Of a DNA stretch of 64,000 nt, positions 33,500 to 43,135 are shown piece after piece. The position numbers were made by a program, and so were the translations under genes. The stretch's first letter is position 1. The number at the start of each line of letters is the position of its first letter. This DNA comes from Kitasatospora papulosa (lineage in GTDB: Bacteria > Actinomycetota > Actinomycetes > Streptomycetales > Streptomycetaceae): assembly GCF_000717245.1 (NCBI RefSeq), contig NZ_JNYQ01000004.1:496001-560000 (forward strand), written 5' to 3'. A model generated the notes under the pieces. That model saw only the letters and a list, made by a program, of their open reading frames with translations, was not told the DNA's origin and did not search any database.

Positions 33500-36400
33500 T
33501 CCGTGCTTTCACCAGTTCGAAAAGCTCATCTAGCCGGTCGAAGTCATCGGGAAGTGTTCGCTTGATCGCGTTGCGGACCTTGCGCTCCCTCAACTGGTTC
33601 CCCACCCAGGCATGCGGCTTGGAGTGGAGCACCGCTGTATCAACCCCGACGGCCAGATGCTCGTCCGGGAGGAAGAAGTCGACCAGGGCCCGCCTTGCAT
33701 CATTGGTGGCCCAGGCGGGGTACTTGTAGCCGTCACCGGAATCCCCCCTACCGAGCTGCGCGGCTGTCTCCAGCAATTTGGCAAGGTAGTCCTGGTACTC
33801 GATCGCGCCCCTGCGCCGTTCCTCGATTATGGCGTCGAGCAGCTCCGACATCTTGTCGAAGTACTTCGGGTTCGTCGCACGCTCATCAACGATCAACTTA
33901 CGCACGTTGTTGGCGACTGTCTCGGCAACCGCTTCAGGACTGTTCCTGATTCCCTTCGGCAGCCTGTCGAGGGCTCCGGCACCGAGTTCGACGATGAGCT
34001 GGACGAGACCGGTCTCCTCGAAGTCGAACAAGGCCTCGGACGCGCCTGCCTGGATGTAGGTGTCCAGGAGGAACCGCATGCCGGCCTCGTACTGCTTGAA
34101 GTCGACGTCCTCGCCGGCCCCGAGCTTCACCTCGTCGCGGACAGCCGTGTAGTGCCGGATCTCAGCCCGGATGCCCTCGATCTCCTGGCTCGTGTACCCG
34201 GCGGCTTTCATGTCGTTCGCCAGATTGGCGAAGGCCCGCGTGACGGCGGCCACGGCCTTGTAGAGCTCGACCCGCTTCGGCTCGTTGGCCTTGAGCTGCC
34301 CGGCGTTGCCCGGCTCTGCCGCACAGAAGTACTGCTGGTACTGGAGCGTGTTCCGGGGCTGCGCGACCACCTCGCAGAGCGCGCGGATCCGTTCCAGCGC
34401 TTCATCGAGAGCCTCTCGCGCCTTACCGATCCGGTCAGTCAGCAGGCCCTCGATGTCCTGCGGCTCGTACCCGTCGAGTGCACCGGAGGTGTAGTCGCTG
34501 ATGGTGTCCTGGAGTGAGTTGAACAGGTCCCGGTAGTCGACGATGCCACCGAATTCCTTGTCGTCCCCGTCGAGGCGGTTGACTCGGCAGATCGCCTGGA
34601 ACAGGCCGTGGTCGCTCATCTTCTTGTCAATGTAAAGGTACGTCGCGCTCGGGGCGTCGAACCCGGTCAGGAGCTTGTCGACCACGATGAGCAAGCGCAT
34701 GCGGCCCGGCTCCTCGACAAACTGCCGCTTGACCTCTTTCTCGAACTGCTCGACCTTCGTCATGGCGACGTCTTCGGACTCTCCGAAGTGGTCGGCGAGC
34801 ATCCTGCGATAGATCTCGTACTGGCGGAGCTTCTCCGTCTGGCCTGCGCCGGAGTCCTCCTTGGAGATGTCGCCGGACCGCGGGGCGTAACTGGTGACGA
34901 TGGCACACTTACCGCGAAAGCCCGCGCTACAGAACAGCTCGTAGAACTTGCAGGCCTGGTAGATGCTTTCCCCTACGAGCATGGCGTTGCCCCGCCCGTC
35001 CATCAGCCGGGGCTTGGTCTCCATGTCGAGCAGAATGTCCTGCACGATCTGCTTCGCCCGGGGCTCGGAAGAGACGACCTTCTGCATCGTGCCCCAGCGC
35101 TTCTTCAGCTCCGCCTTGGACAGGTCGGTCATGCCTCTGGTCTTGGCCTCGAACCACTTGTCCACCTGCGACGGCGACGTGAGGTGCTGGTCAATGGAAC
35201 GGGGCTCGTAGCGGAGATCAAGTACAACGCCGTCCTCGACGGCCTCGTCGAACTTGTATGTGTGGATGAACGACCCGAAGGTCTCCATGCTGGTGGCCTT
35301 GTCCGCCTTGAGCAGCGGCGTTCCCGTGAACCCGATGAACATGGCGCCCGGCAGCAGGTCCTTCATCGCGTCGTGCATCTTGCCGGACTGGGTGCGGTGG
35401 GCCTCGTCGACGAAAACGAAGAGGTTGCCCTTGGCCTTGAAGTCCTTGGGGAGCTTGGCCTTGAGCTCCTTGATGAACTCGTTGCTCGCGTCGGCCGCGT
35501 CCCCACCATCCGTTGAGCTACCGAACTTGTGGACAAGGGAGCACATGAGCCACTCGGCGGATTTGTTCAGAGTATCCAGGAGGTCCACGCCACTACTGGT
35601 GCGATAAATCTCCTCGTTGACACCGTTGAAGACCTTCTCGATCTGCTCGTCCAGCTCGGTGCGGTCGGTGATCAGCAGGACTCGTGCATCCTTCTGATGC
35701 TCCCGGATCCACTTCGCCAACCACACCATCGTGAGCGACTTCCCCGAGCCCTGGGTGTGCCAGATGATGCCGCCCTCGCGTCGGCCGATACGTTCCTGCG
35801 CGGCCTTGACGCCGAAGTACTGGTTGTGACGACACGCCTTGCGGACACCGGAGTCGAAGACGGTGAAGTCATGGATCAGCTCAAGCAGCCGCTCCTTACC
35901 GCACATCTGGAGCAGCGCGCAATCCAACGGCTCCTCGACGTTGGAAGGCTCCTTCCACTGCAACCAATACTTCTCGGGCGTATCGATGACGCCATAGCGC
36001 AGGCCTTCTACATCGTTGCCGGCAAGTACGAGCTGGACGGTAGAGAAGAACGGCCGAATGAACTCGGGCTTCTGATTCCCGATGGTCTGCCGGATACCCT
36101 CGCTCACGGCCACCCGGGAACGCTTGAGTTCCAGAGTCACCAGAGCCAGGCCGTTGACGTAGAGCACGATGTCGGGCCGCTTCGTCTGCTTCCCGACGAT
36201 CGTCACCTCCTCGACGACGACGAAGTCGTTGGCCTGTGGGTCGTTCCAGTCAATGAGCCAGACCGTCTCGTGCTGCTCACCAGCCCCCGGCTTGACCTTG
36301 ACCCCGTAGCGCAGCAACTCATAGACGGCGCGGTTCGCCTCGTACAGGTCACGACCGCTACCGAGCGCGGCAGCCTTCTTGAGTTGGTCGATCGATTTGC

Positions 36401-36578
36401 TGACGAGGGCGCTGTCGTAGCCGCGGGCGCGGAGGTTCGACTCCAATAGCTCGACTTCAATATTCGAGTTACCTGCGCGGCGCTCTCGGCTGCCGAGGTA
36501 GCGGTAGCCCAAATGCTCCTTGAACAGCCGCACGACCCGGTTTTGCACCTCCCGCTCGACTTGTCCGACGTCGCTCAC
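33486..36578 (-). CDS. hsdR: Type I restriction endonuclease, HsdR subunit
   Basis: A 1030-aa motor and nuclease subunit. The N-terminal PD-(D/E)XK nuclease is visible in DIVLYVNGLALVTLELKRSR. The SF2 translocase follows with Walker A TQGSGKSLTMVWLAKWI, ARVLLITDRTELDEQI, VFVDEAHRTQSG (DEAH box) and FIGFTGTPL. A helical C-terminus should contact HsdM. With HsdM and HsdS it cuts unmethylated foreign DNA after ATP-driven translocation. The start overlaps the hsdS stop by 4 nt. The gene is uninterrupted and looks functional. Confidence 0.95.
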   Translation of the reverse strand: MSDVGQVEREVQNRVVRLFKEHLGYRYLGSRERRAGNSNIEVELLESNLRARGYDSALVSKSIDQLKKAAALGSGRDLYEANRAVYELLRYGVKVKPGAGEQHETVWLIDWNDPQANDFVVVEEVTIVGKQTKRPDIVLYVNGLALVTLELKRSRVAVSEGIRQTIGNQKPEFIRPFFSTVQLVLAGNDVEGLRYGVIDTPEKYWLQWKEPSNVEEPLDCALLQMCGKERLLELIHDFTVFDSGVRKACRHNQYFGVKAAQERIGRREGGIIWHTQGSGKSLTMVWLAKWIREHQKDARVLLITDRTELDEQIEKVFNGVNEEIYRTSSGVDLLDTLNKSAEWLMCSLVHKFGSSTDGGDAADASNEFIKELKAKLPKDFKAKGNLFVFVDEAHRTQSGKMHDAMKDLLPGAMFIGFTGTPLLKADKATSMETFGSFIHTYKFDEAVEDGVVLDLRYEPRSIDQHLTSPSQVDKWFEAKTRGMTDLSKAELKKRWGTMQKVVSSEPRAKQIVQDILLDMETKPRLMDGRGNAMLVGESIYQACKFYELFCSAGFRGKCAIVTSYAPRSGDISKEDSGAGQTEKLRQYEIYRRMLADHFGESEDVAMTKVEQFEKEVKRQFVEEPGRMRLLIVVDKLLTGFDAPSATYLYIDKKMSDHGLFQAICRVNRLDGDDKEFGGIVDYRDLFNSLQDTISDYTSGALDGYEPQDIEGLLTDRIGKAREALDEALERIRALCEVVAQPRNTLQYQQYFCAAEPGNAGQLKANEPKRVELYKAVAAVTRAFANLANDMKAAGYTSQEIEGIRAEIRHYTAVRDEVKLGAGEDVDFKQYEAGMRFLLDTYIQAGASEALFDFEETGLVQLIVELGAGALDRLPKGIRNSPEAVAETVANNVRKLIVDERATNPKYFDKMSELLDAIIEERRRGAIEYQDYLAKLLETAAQLGRGDSGDGYKYPAWATNDARRALVDFFLPDEHLAVGVDTAVLHSKPHAWVGNQLRERKVRNAIKRTLPDDFDRLDELFELVKARNEYR

Positions 36579-37807
36579 GATGCTGCATTCTTGATTGCAA
36601 GGTGAGATCGACCAGTCAGCAGTTCCTGCACCATCCCAGTCTTCACTGCTTGCGCTTTGCCAAGACGATTTCGCAGAGCGGAGATCTCGGCATCCGCATC
36701 GCCGAGGACCGCAGCGATCTCCCGCTGCTCATCGAGGTCCGTGGGCAACGACACTGGGATGGACCGAAGCTGGCGACCGTTGAGTGAGGGCAGTGCGCCC
36801 GTGGCAACTAGCGACCCCATCGGGAAATTCGTGAGCATGTGGTAGATGAAGCGGACGTCAGCACGCGTATCATCGAGGATCAACGCGGCCATGTTGTTGT
36901 CGATACAGCTTGACTCCGTCAGGATGCGCTTGCGTTCAAGGAATACTGCAGCACCTACCTTGGCAAAGACGATCGCCTGCTTTGGCATCAGGACAGCGCC
37001 CATCTGCTTCCGCTGCGACTCCGAGATGTAGTTTTTCGCCCCCGACATGAACAATTCGTTTCCCTCATTGTTCATGTCCGAGACCTTAAAGAAAGGGAAT
37101 TTCCCGGATTTCGAACCTTGAAAGCGCACCGGAAAGCCGCTCCCACCCTTGAATTGGCCGATATCTCCAGCATGGAGCTCTTCCCAGACCTCGGTGAAGC
37201 CGGGAAGTCGAATCTTTCCCGTTAGGAGCTGTTGCATCATCCCCTGTTTGATCGCCCGCTTCTTGGCAATCATCAGCTCCAGCGCTCTGGTCAGGCGATC
37301 GGAATCCAAAAGAGCCTCGGCGATCCGCTCCTGCTCTGGTCGATCAGGAAATCGGAAGCGAAGCATTTTCAGCGTGCCGATCGAAAGTTCCTGTCGAGTA
37401 GAACCGACAGCCGCCAGCTGCAAAATTTGCTGAGCCGCAAATGATCGAAGGAGCTGAAACCAGAACTCGGGATCATGCGCATCAGTAAGGCGCACACGCG
37501 CAACATCGCGACTAATATTTCCTTCAAATCCCGTGGGCACAATGCCGATGCGACCAGTCGTTCCCTTCACCGAGATCAGAAGGTCGCCGGCGGTAACTCG
37601 GCTCCTTCGGTATGCCGCCTCAATGCTCGGCGAGCTCCGGTGTGTAGTTCGGTCAGATAGATTATCCAAGTCTCGAATGGCAATAACGGGGACGCCATTA
37701 CGTACGTAGGGTCCAGGCTGCACGATCCCATAGCCGATCGGGGCAGCGGGCTGCGTAACATCGAGCAGCCGTCCCTCGCTCCATCCGTCGTCGCCAGTGC
37801 CGTTCAC
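36575..37807 (-). CDS. hsdS: Type I specificity subunit, HsdS
   Basis: A 410-aa specificity subunit with two target-recognition domains, each followed by a conserved helical spacer. The spacers are recognisable by similar endings: KRAIKQGMMQQLLTGKIRL midway and AQAVKTGMVQELLTGRSHL at the C-terminus. It determines the bipartite sequence bound and methylated. The DNA is visibly more AT-rich than its neighbours, typical of horizontally exchanged recognition domains. It overlaps hsdM and hsdR by 4 nt each, giving a tightly coupled operon. Confidence 0.93.
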   Translation of the reverse strand: MNGTGDDGWSEGRLLDVTQPAAPIGYGIVQPGPYVRNGVPVIAIRDLDNLSDRTTHRSSPSIEAAYRRSRVTAGDLLISVKGTTGRIGIVPTGFEGNISRDVARVRLTDAHDPEFWFQLLRSFAAQQILQLAAVGSTRQELSIGTLKMLRFRFPDRPEQERIAEALLDSDRLTRALELMIAKKRAIKQGMMQQLLTGKIRLPGFTEVWEELHAGDIGQFKGGSGFPVRFQGSKSGKFPFFKVSDMNNEGNELFMSGAKNYISESQRKQMGAVLMPKQAIVFAKVGAAVFLERKRILTESSCIDNNMAALILDDTRADVRFIYHMLTNFPMGSLVATGALPSLNGRQLRSIPVSLPTDLDEQREIAAVLGDADAEISALRNRLGKAQAVKTGMVQELLTGRSHLAIKNAAS

Positions 37808-40239
37808 TCCGTGACCCCCATCACTACGAGAGTGCCGGCAACCTTGGATTCGAGCTTCTCCAACTCGGCTGCGAGTGCGCCGACAGTCTGTGCATAGCGG
37901 TCGCCGAGCTGTTGGATTCGCTTCACCAGAGCAAGCGTTAGCGCCTCAGCTTCGGAGGTAACGCGCGCTGTGACCGTGGACCGCCACTTGGCATCCAGCA
38001 CCAGCGCCTGCACATCCCTCTCGGTGAGATCGCCGTACTTTTTCAGCGTGGCAAGGCTGAGCGCGGCTTCCGCCTCCTTGGCTGCCTTCTTGGCTACCGC
38101 CTCCGCGTTGTACAGCTTGATCAGGTGCGACAGGGCTGCCACCTCGTCTGCATCCGTACCCTCGTGTCGCGCCTTCTTCAGGCGAGCCGAAGCGAGTGCC
38201 TTGTTGATCTTTTCGTCGTCCATCGCTTCCGCCAGGAGCCCATCCTCGACGGCGTGCTCCTCGATGTACTCCTCGACCACGCGGCTCGCCTTCTCCCATG
38301 CCGACATGAGTTCATCGGCCTCGGCGCGTTCCTTAGCGAAGTAACACTCGACGATCAGATCCGGCGGGATGAGGTCCATCTTGTACTTGACGCCGCTGCG
38401 GCCGGTGCCCACAACGAGGTCCGGTGCCTCGGAAAGCTTTCGGTCCTTGTCCACCACGATCTTGCGAGGCTTGGCCGCTTCGAGCCAACCGTCGTTCATG
38501 ACCATGAAGACGTCATCGTGCACAACGTCGTGCCAGTACGTCATGAGCTGTTCGTAGACGTCGTACTCGTCCAGCAAAGGCACTGGTTTGAAGCGGGCGA
38601 GCAAGTCGTCACCGAGGGCGGCGATGAGGTCATTCGGCCGAGTGGTCTCGTCGATCCCTTCAAGCTGCCTGCGATGGGCGTCGAACCACTCAGTGGTGAG
38701 TTCCCTGGCCTCTTCGGTGAACTTCTGGAACTCGGGGGAATCAAGGACCGCCTGCTGAACCTGGCTGACATCGATCGTCAGGTCGCTGTAGCCAGGACGG
38801 TTCGACTGGAACAGCTGGCCCCGCAACTGCGGGAAGGCATCCCAGTAGCCACTGAGAGCATCGAGATCGCGGTCAGGGGTGCCGCCGTGCATGTGTGCGT
38901 GGAGGTCCTGGATGTCCTCAGGCTCGGAGGAGTCGATGTAGCGGGGGATGTTGAGGTTGTAGTCGTTCTTCGGGTCGGCGATCTCCGAAAACGGAACCAT
39001 GCGCGAGTAGCGCTCGATCGTGGTCTGCCGAGTGAAGACGTCCACGATCTTGTGGAGGTCCTGACTACGCAGGCGATTCTTGTTGCCGTCCTTGATGAAG
39101 CCCTTGGACGCATCGATCATGAAGACGCCGGTGCGGCCGACGGCGTTCTCCTTGTCCAGAACGATGATGCAGGCAGGGATGCCGGTCCCATAGAAGAGGT
39201 TCGCGGGGAGGCCGATAATGCCCTTGATGAACCCCTGCTTCAGCAGGCGCTGGCGGATGTCGGCTTCGGCGTTACCGCGGAAGAGCACTCCGTGCGGGAG
39301 GATGACTGCCGCCTTGCCCGTGCTCTTGAGCGACTTGAGGATGTGCAGCAGGAAGGCATAGTCACCGTTCTTCTCCGGCGGCCGACCGTACTCGAAGCGG
39401 CCGTACTCCTGCTCCAGCCCGTTGCTCCAGGACTTGATCGAGAACGGCGGGTTGGCTACGGCGAAGTCGAACGTCTGGAGTGCGCTGCCGTTGGTGAACT
39501 GAGGGCTCGTGATCGTGTCGCCCTTGAGGATCTCGGCGTCCTCGTTCCCGTGCAGGATCATGTTCATCTTGGACAACGCCCACGTGGCGTTGTCCTTCTC
39601 CTGGCCGTAGATCGTGATGCCGCGTGAGGTCTCGGCAGCGACCTTCAGGAGAAGTGAGCCGGAGCCGCAGGTCGGGTCGTAGACCGTCTGGTCCTGGCGG
39701 GTGTCCTTCGTGATCCCGACCACCTTGGCCAGAACGCGGGACACCTCGGCAGGCGTGTAGAACTGCCCCTTGCTCTTGCCGGACTCTGTGGCGAAGTGGC
39801 GCATCAGATACTCGTAGGCGTCGCCGAGGAGGTCGTCGCCCTCGGCTCGGGAGCCTCGGAAGTCAAGGTCGCTGAAGATCGTGACGAGCTTGGAGAGCCG
39901 GTCTTGGATCTCCTTGCCCTTGCCGAGCTTCTCCTCGTCGTTGAAGTCGGCGAGGTCGATGACGTTGCGCAGGTCGTTCGCCTCGGCGAGCCGGCTGATG
40001 ATCTTGTTGAAGCGGTCGCCGATCTCCTTGTCGCCCTTGGCCGCGACCATGTCGTCGAAGGAGCCACCGGGCGGGACGTCGATGAGGCTGTCGGGGTCCG
40101 CCTTGGCCTTGTCGGAGACGTACTTCACGAAGAGCAGCGTGAGGATGTAGTCCTTGTACTGGCCGGCGTCCATCCCGCCGCGCAGCTCGTCGCAGCTCTT
40201 CCAGAGCGAGCTGTAGAGGTCTGTCTTCTTGAGGGCCAA
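37804..40239 (-). CDS. hsdM: Type I DNA methyltransferase, HsdM
   Basis: An 811-aa N6-adenine methyltransferase subunit. The N-terminal helical domain begins LKKTDLYSSLWKSCDELRGG. The SAM motif is YDPTCGSGSLLLK, and the catalytic motif is ANPPFSIK (NPPF). A long C-terminal extension with charged coiled coil (about 560-811) makes it one of the large HsdM variants. The TTG at 40239 is chosen because GGGAAGAAGAG lies immediately upstream and family homology begins there; the open frame extends further without similarity. It is the first gene of the hsdM-hsdS-hsdR-DUF45 operon. Confidence 0.93.
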   Translation of the reverse strand: MALKKTDLYSSLWKSCDELRGGMDAGQYKDYILTLLFVKYVSDKAKADPDSLIDVPPGGSFDDMVAAKGDKEIGDRFNKIISRLAEANDLRNVIDLADFNDEEKLGKGKEIQDRLSKLVTIFSDLDFRGSRAEGDDLLGDAYEYLMRHFATESGKSKGQFYTPAEVSRVLAKVVGITKDTRQDQTVYDPTCGSGSLLLKVAAETSRGITIYGQEKDNATWALSKMNMILHGNEDAEILKGDTITSPQFTNGSALQTFDFAVANPPFSIKSWSNGLEQEYGRFEYGRPPEKNGDYAFLLHILKSLKSTGKAAVILPHGVLFRGNAEADIRQRLLKQGFIKGIIGLPANLFYGTGIPACIIVLDKENAVGRTGVFMIDASKGFIKDGNKNRLRSQDLHKIVDVFTRQTTIERYSRMVPFSEIADPKNDYNLNIPRYIDSSEPEDIQDLHAHMHGGTPDRDLDALSGYWDAFPQLRGQLFQSNRPGYSDLTIDVSQVQQAVLDSPEFQKFTEEARELTTEWFDAHRRQLEGIDETTRPNDLIAALGDDLLARFKPVPLLDEYDVYEQLMTYWHDVVHDDVFMVMNDGWLEAAKPRKIVVDKDRKLSEAPDLVVGTGRSGVKYKMDLIPPDLIVECYFAKERAEADELMSAWEKASRVVEEYIEEHAVEDGLLAEAMDDEKINKALASARLKKARHEGTDADEVAALSHLIKLYNAEAVAKKAAKEAEAALSLATLKKYGDLTERDVQALVLDAKWRSTVTARVTSEAEALTLALVKRIQQLGDRYAQTVGALAAELEKLESKVAGTLVVMGVTE

Positions 40240-40605
40240 GGCTCTTCTTCCCGGTATGTCATGGCGGTCGCGCGGGCCGCCAACCCTGATGCCTGCGGCG
40301 TGACGCACGTCGCGCGGCCGTTTCCAACCGTCGATGCGAGTTCCACGCGTGCGGCGGCCGAGTCCACGCGGGAAGCGTAGTAGAGAAAGCGACCGAGCTT
40401 CCCTGTACGGGAAGAGAGACACCTCGCGGTCGCCGCCAGCAGGGCCGCCCGGCGGGCCACAGAGCGAAGAAGGCAATCGGGTCTGCGGCGGCCAAAGGCC
40501 GTACCTTCGCGAAGACCTGAAGACGTACGAGCGCCCCGGAACCTGATCGGGCGATGTCGGCTGAATGCCTGACTGTTGAGGGCTGCGTCCGGTAAATCTG
40601 TGTGA
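40240..40605. other. Divergent promoter region of the hsd operon
   Basis: This 366-nt region lies between hsdM and a divergent small-protein gene and must contain both promoters. Open frames crossing it are Arg/Pro-rich and unconvincing. No strong palindrome or helix-turn-helix target was identified. Confidence 0.4.
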
Positions 40606-41037
40606 GTGACTGACTCCACGCCCAGCGAGCCCACCGCCGATGATGGCGAGCCCACCTCCTTCCGCGAGCGGGCGAAGGACTGGGCCGAGAAGCACCCGAG
40701 GACGATACGCGTCGCTAAAACCATGGTCATGACCGCGGGCGTCGCTGCGGGCGTGGCTGTCGCCGTCATGGTCTTCAAGTCGGACGGCATGGCGCAAGAC
40801 GAAGCCGAGGATGCCGAGGAGGGCGAGGCGCAGGAGCCTTCCTCCGCCCCTGAAGCTGCGAGCCAGACCCGCCAGTCCTATCCAGACCCCGCCCGCGACC
40901 CCTTCCTGCGAAGGCTCCCCCCTGGCCAGCAGGCCAGCCCGGAGGCCAGGGAGAGATACAGGGAGCTGACGGATGGGGAAGAGCTTCCTGACGGCTACAC
41001 CCTGGTTAGCAGGTGGCTCTACGAGACCGCAGCCTGA
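40606..41037 (+). CDS. Small single-pass membrane protein, unknown
   Basis: A 143-aa protein starting at GTG 40606. The N-terminus is polar (about 1-33), one transmembrane helix follows (RVAKTMVMTAGVAAGVAVAVMVF, about 34-57), then an acidic low-complexity linker (EAEDAEEGEAQEP) and a C-terminal segment ending DGYTLVSRWLYETAA. No family is recognised. It is divergent from the restriction operon and could be an element-specific surface or exclusion protein, but that is speculation. Confidence 0.6.
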   Translation: MTDSTPSEPTADDGEPTSFRERAKDWAEKHPRTIRVAKTMVMTAGVAAGVAVAVMVFKSDGMAQDEAEDAEEGEAQEPSSAPEAASQTRQSYPDPARDPFLRRLPPGQQASPEARERYRELTDGEELPDGYTLVSRWLYETAA

Positions 41038-41293
41038 GCGTCCGAGCGAGGGGCCCGCACAGTGTGCCGGCGGAGGCCCCCCGAGACGCTCTTGCCGCCG
41101 CTGCCCTACGGGAATGCTGGCCTTGACGGGATGCGCTAGGAGGCTCACGTCGGCCTTGGAACCGTGGCGGAATCTGAGCTGCTAAGACGTGGCGGCCTAC
41201 GAACTTTCGACCCAGGGGTCATACCCCACCCCATTGCCCCAGCCGCCGCACAGTCGGACAATGACACGAAAACACCCGGGCGCTGGGAGACAG

Positions 41294-41581
41294 ATGGAGC
41301 ATCCGCAGACAGCGAAGGCCGAGTGCGACACCTGTGGCAGGACCGTGCGTGTTCTACGCAGGACAGGACGCATGTACTCGCACAACGAGCCGGGCTCGAC
41401 ACGCGTTTGTCCGGCGTCGGCCTCCCTCGTCATGCCGCCCGAAGGTGGCCCAACTCTTGTTGCTCCCGAACCCACGAAGCCGGCGCGCCCGCTGGTGGTA
41501 GAGGGTCGCCCAGCCGAGGAGACCGGCAACAGCGTGCGCACCGTCCCCGGCGGACTTCCTGGTTCGGGGCGGCGAAGGTAG
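41294..41581 (+). CDS. Small Cys-containing protein, unknown
   Basis: A 95-aa protein. The N-terminal region ECDTCGRTVRVLRRTGRMYSHNEPGSTRVC has a CxxC plus His/Cys pattern resembling a zinc knuckle; the C-terminal half is Pro/Gly-rich. GGGAGA lies 3 nt ahead of the ATG; an in-frame ATG at 41261 is an alternative. No function is assigned, and the gene overlaps several unlikely reverse frames. Confidence 0.5.
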   Translation: MEHPQTAKAECDTCGRTVRVLRRTGRMYSHNEPGSTRVCPASASLVMPPEGGPTLVAPEPTKPARPLVVEGRPAEETGNSVRTVPGGLPGSGRRR

Positions 41582-41704
41582 CCGCCCAAGCCCCCAACAC
41601 TTTCGTGAGGGCTCGTCTTCTTCGGCAATGATGAGGTGCTCGCCGTGGACTGCACAAGGTATGGCGTGCCCTCCCTTGGACCACTTGGAGGTCGCCAGCG
41701 GTCG

Positions 41705-41995
41705 TCACAGGAGTACGCGCCACCGGTCCTCAGCCGCGTCCCAGAGCTCCTCCGGTTTGCGGCGAGGGCCTGTACGTTCACTCTGCCTGGGTATCGCGAA
41801 CGATGTGCACACACGCCGGAAGCCCTTATGGCCGCTGCGCCCGGTGTGGCCCATGCACTCGATGTCCACGGTCGCCCCGTCCTCCGATGGATGCGCTGTC
41901 CACTCGCAGTGGAGACACTCGGCCTCGAAGGTCACGTCGGTGTCCGGGTGCTGAGTGATCCGGTGTGTCACGTACCGCAGCACTGCGCGGGTCAT
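41705..41995 (-). CDS. DUF7848-like small Cys protein
   Basis: A 96-aa protein starting at ATG 41995, which overlaps the upstream stop by one nt (TAATG). The core reads TRAVLRYVTHRITQHPD...TFEAECLHCEWTAHPSEDG...DIECMGHTGRSGHKGFRRVCTSFA. The C-x2-C pair and later Cys/His residues suggest zinc binding. This small protein type recurs in Streptomyces beside XRE-DUF5753 regulators. Its function is unknown. Confidence 0.7.
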   Translation of the reverse strand: MTRAVLRYVTHRITQHPDTDVTFEAECLHCEWTAHPSEDGATVDIECMGHTGRSGHKGFRRVCTSFAIPRQSERTGPRRKPEELWDAAEDRWRVLL

Positions 41996-42207
41996 TACTC
42001 GCCCCCGTGCGCGTCGCGCAGGTGCGCCCGCAGGGTCACATTCATGTCCGAGACCTTGGAGTAGTCCCCGACCGACCCCGCGTTGACCCGCTGCACCGCA
42101 AAGCCGAGACAGTCCCGGCAGCCCGTAACGGGCTCCGGACGTACCGGCGGCAGGGACAGCGCCACCGCCTCGGACATCGTCGTCTGTGCTTCGTACGTAT
42201 CGCGCAT
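41995..42207 (-). CDS. Small protein paired with the DUF7848-like gene
   Basis: A 70-aa protein from ATG 42207, with GGGGAGG about 8 nt upstream. The sequence includes GCRDCLGFAVQRVNAGSVGDYSKVSDMNVTLRAHLRDAHGG, with a CxxC pair and a His-rich end that could bind a metal. It is translationally coupled to the next gene by a one-nt overlap. It is a common companion in Streptomyces regulatory cassettes, without assigned role. Confidence 0.65.
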   Translation of the reverse strand: MRDTYEAQTTMSEAVALSLPPVRPEPVTGCRDCLGFAVQRVNAGSVGDYSKVSDMNVTLRAHLRDAHGGE

Positions 42208-42301
42208 CTCGCACGCCTCCCCGCCTGGATTCTCCGATGCCACGGCATCTTTCCCGCAGGCAGGGCCGTCATCGAGGTTCAGTCACGTCCTGGACTAAAA
42301 A

Positions 42302-43135
42302 TCAGGTTCGGAAGGCGGCAGCCCAGTCCGCAAGGCGGTCCCGCGCGTCCTCGCCGAAGAGCGCCAGCTCCTCGTAGCCGGCGAACTCATCGAGGTACAT
42401 CCCGATGTCCCGTGGGTCGCGGAAGACCATGACTCCCGTCGTCGTCTCCACCGTCGCCAAGCGCTCGTCGTAGACGGTGAAGGTGTTCAGCGGGCAGCCC
42501 GGCAGCCGGGTGTCCAGGGGCAGCACGCCGAGGCGCAGGTTCGGCAGGTGTGTGAGCGACGCCAGCCGGTCCAGTTGCACGGCCATGGCGTCCGGCGGGA
42601 CGAAGGGGGAGCGCGCAGCTTGTTCGGTGACAAGGAACGTGAACTGCTTGCGGCGGTCGTAGAGGACGTCCTGCCGCTCCAGCTTCTTCGCCACCGCCCG
42701 GCTGTGGTCACCGGGGATGTGTTCCAGGCTGGCCCGGATGTATTCCGGGGTCGACAGCAGAGCCGTGAGCATGGACAGGAGGAAAAACCGGAAGTGCGAC
42801 GAGGATGCTTCCAGACCTGCCAGTTCGAGCTGCTTCTTGTCCAGGCCCTTGCGGCGCATGGAGCGGGCGTCCTGCCACTCCGTCGCGGCGATACGGGCCA
42901 GCGCCGAGACCTCGGCCACCAGTACCGGCGGGGCCTCCAGAGCGGTGAGCAGGCGCTCTATGTCCACCAGGGTGGGGCGCACCTTGCCGTTCTCGATGCG
43001 GCTCACCTTCGACTGCGACATGTTGCAGCGCGCGGCAAGCCGGTCCCCGGAGAGACCGGCCTGCTTGCGCAGCTTCCGCAGCGTGGCGGCGAGTTCCTGA
43101 GCGGACTGGCCGAGCTGCTCGGGCTCGAACGTCAC
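42302..43135 (-). CDS. XRE-family regulator with DUF5753 domain (WhiJ-like)
   Basis: A 277-aa regulator. The N-terminal helix-turn-helix is LRKLRKQAGLSGDRLAARCNMSQSKVSRIENGKVRPT, a canonical XRE/Cro motif. The remaining 200 residues (YIRASLEH...RQDVLYDRRKQFTFLVTEQAARSPF...LRLGVLPL...VYDERLATVETTTG) are DUF5753, a ligand-sensing-like domain found in hundreds of Streptomyces paralogues including WhiJ. Its start overlaps the upstream DUF6879 stop by 4 nt. Such cassettes modulate development or secondary metabolism; here the cassette belongs to the element. Confidence 0.88.
   Translation of the reverse strand: MTFEPEQLGQSAQELAATLRKLRKQAGLSGDRLAARCNMSQSKVSRIENGKVRPTLVDIERLLTALEAPPVLVAEVSALARIAATEWQDARSMRRKGLDKKQLELAGLEASSSHFRFFLLSMLTALLSTPEYIRASLEHIPGDHSRAVAKKLERQDVLYDRRKQFTFLVTEQAARSPFVPPDAMAVQLDRLASLTHLPNLRLGVLPLDTRLPGCPLNTFTVYDERLATVETTTGVMVFRDPRDIGMYLDEFAGYEELALFGEDARDRLADWAAAFRT

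Noticed and set aside
30564..40239. Assignment to BREX, Zorya, Gabija or DISARM defence systems
   Set aside because: The hallmark genes (PglZ/BrxC, ZorAB, GajAB, DrmAB) are absent; only a type I system and a GHKL-nuclease protein are supported.
41197..41814. 205-codon minus-strand frame
   Set aside because: Composition is unlike a protein and it overlaps the small Cys-containing gene on the other strand.
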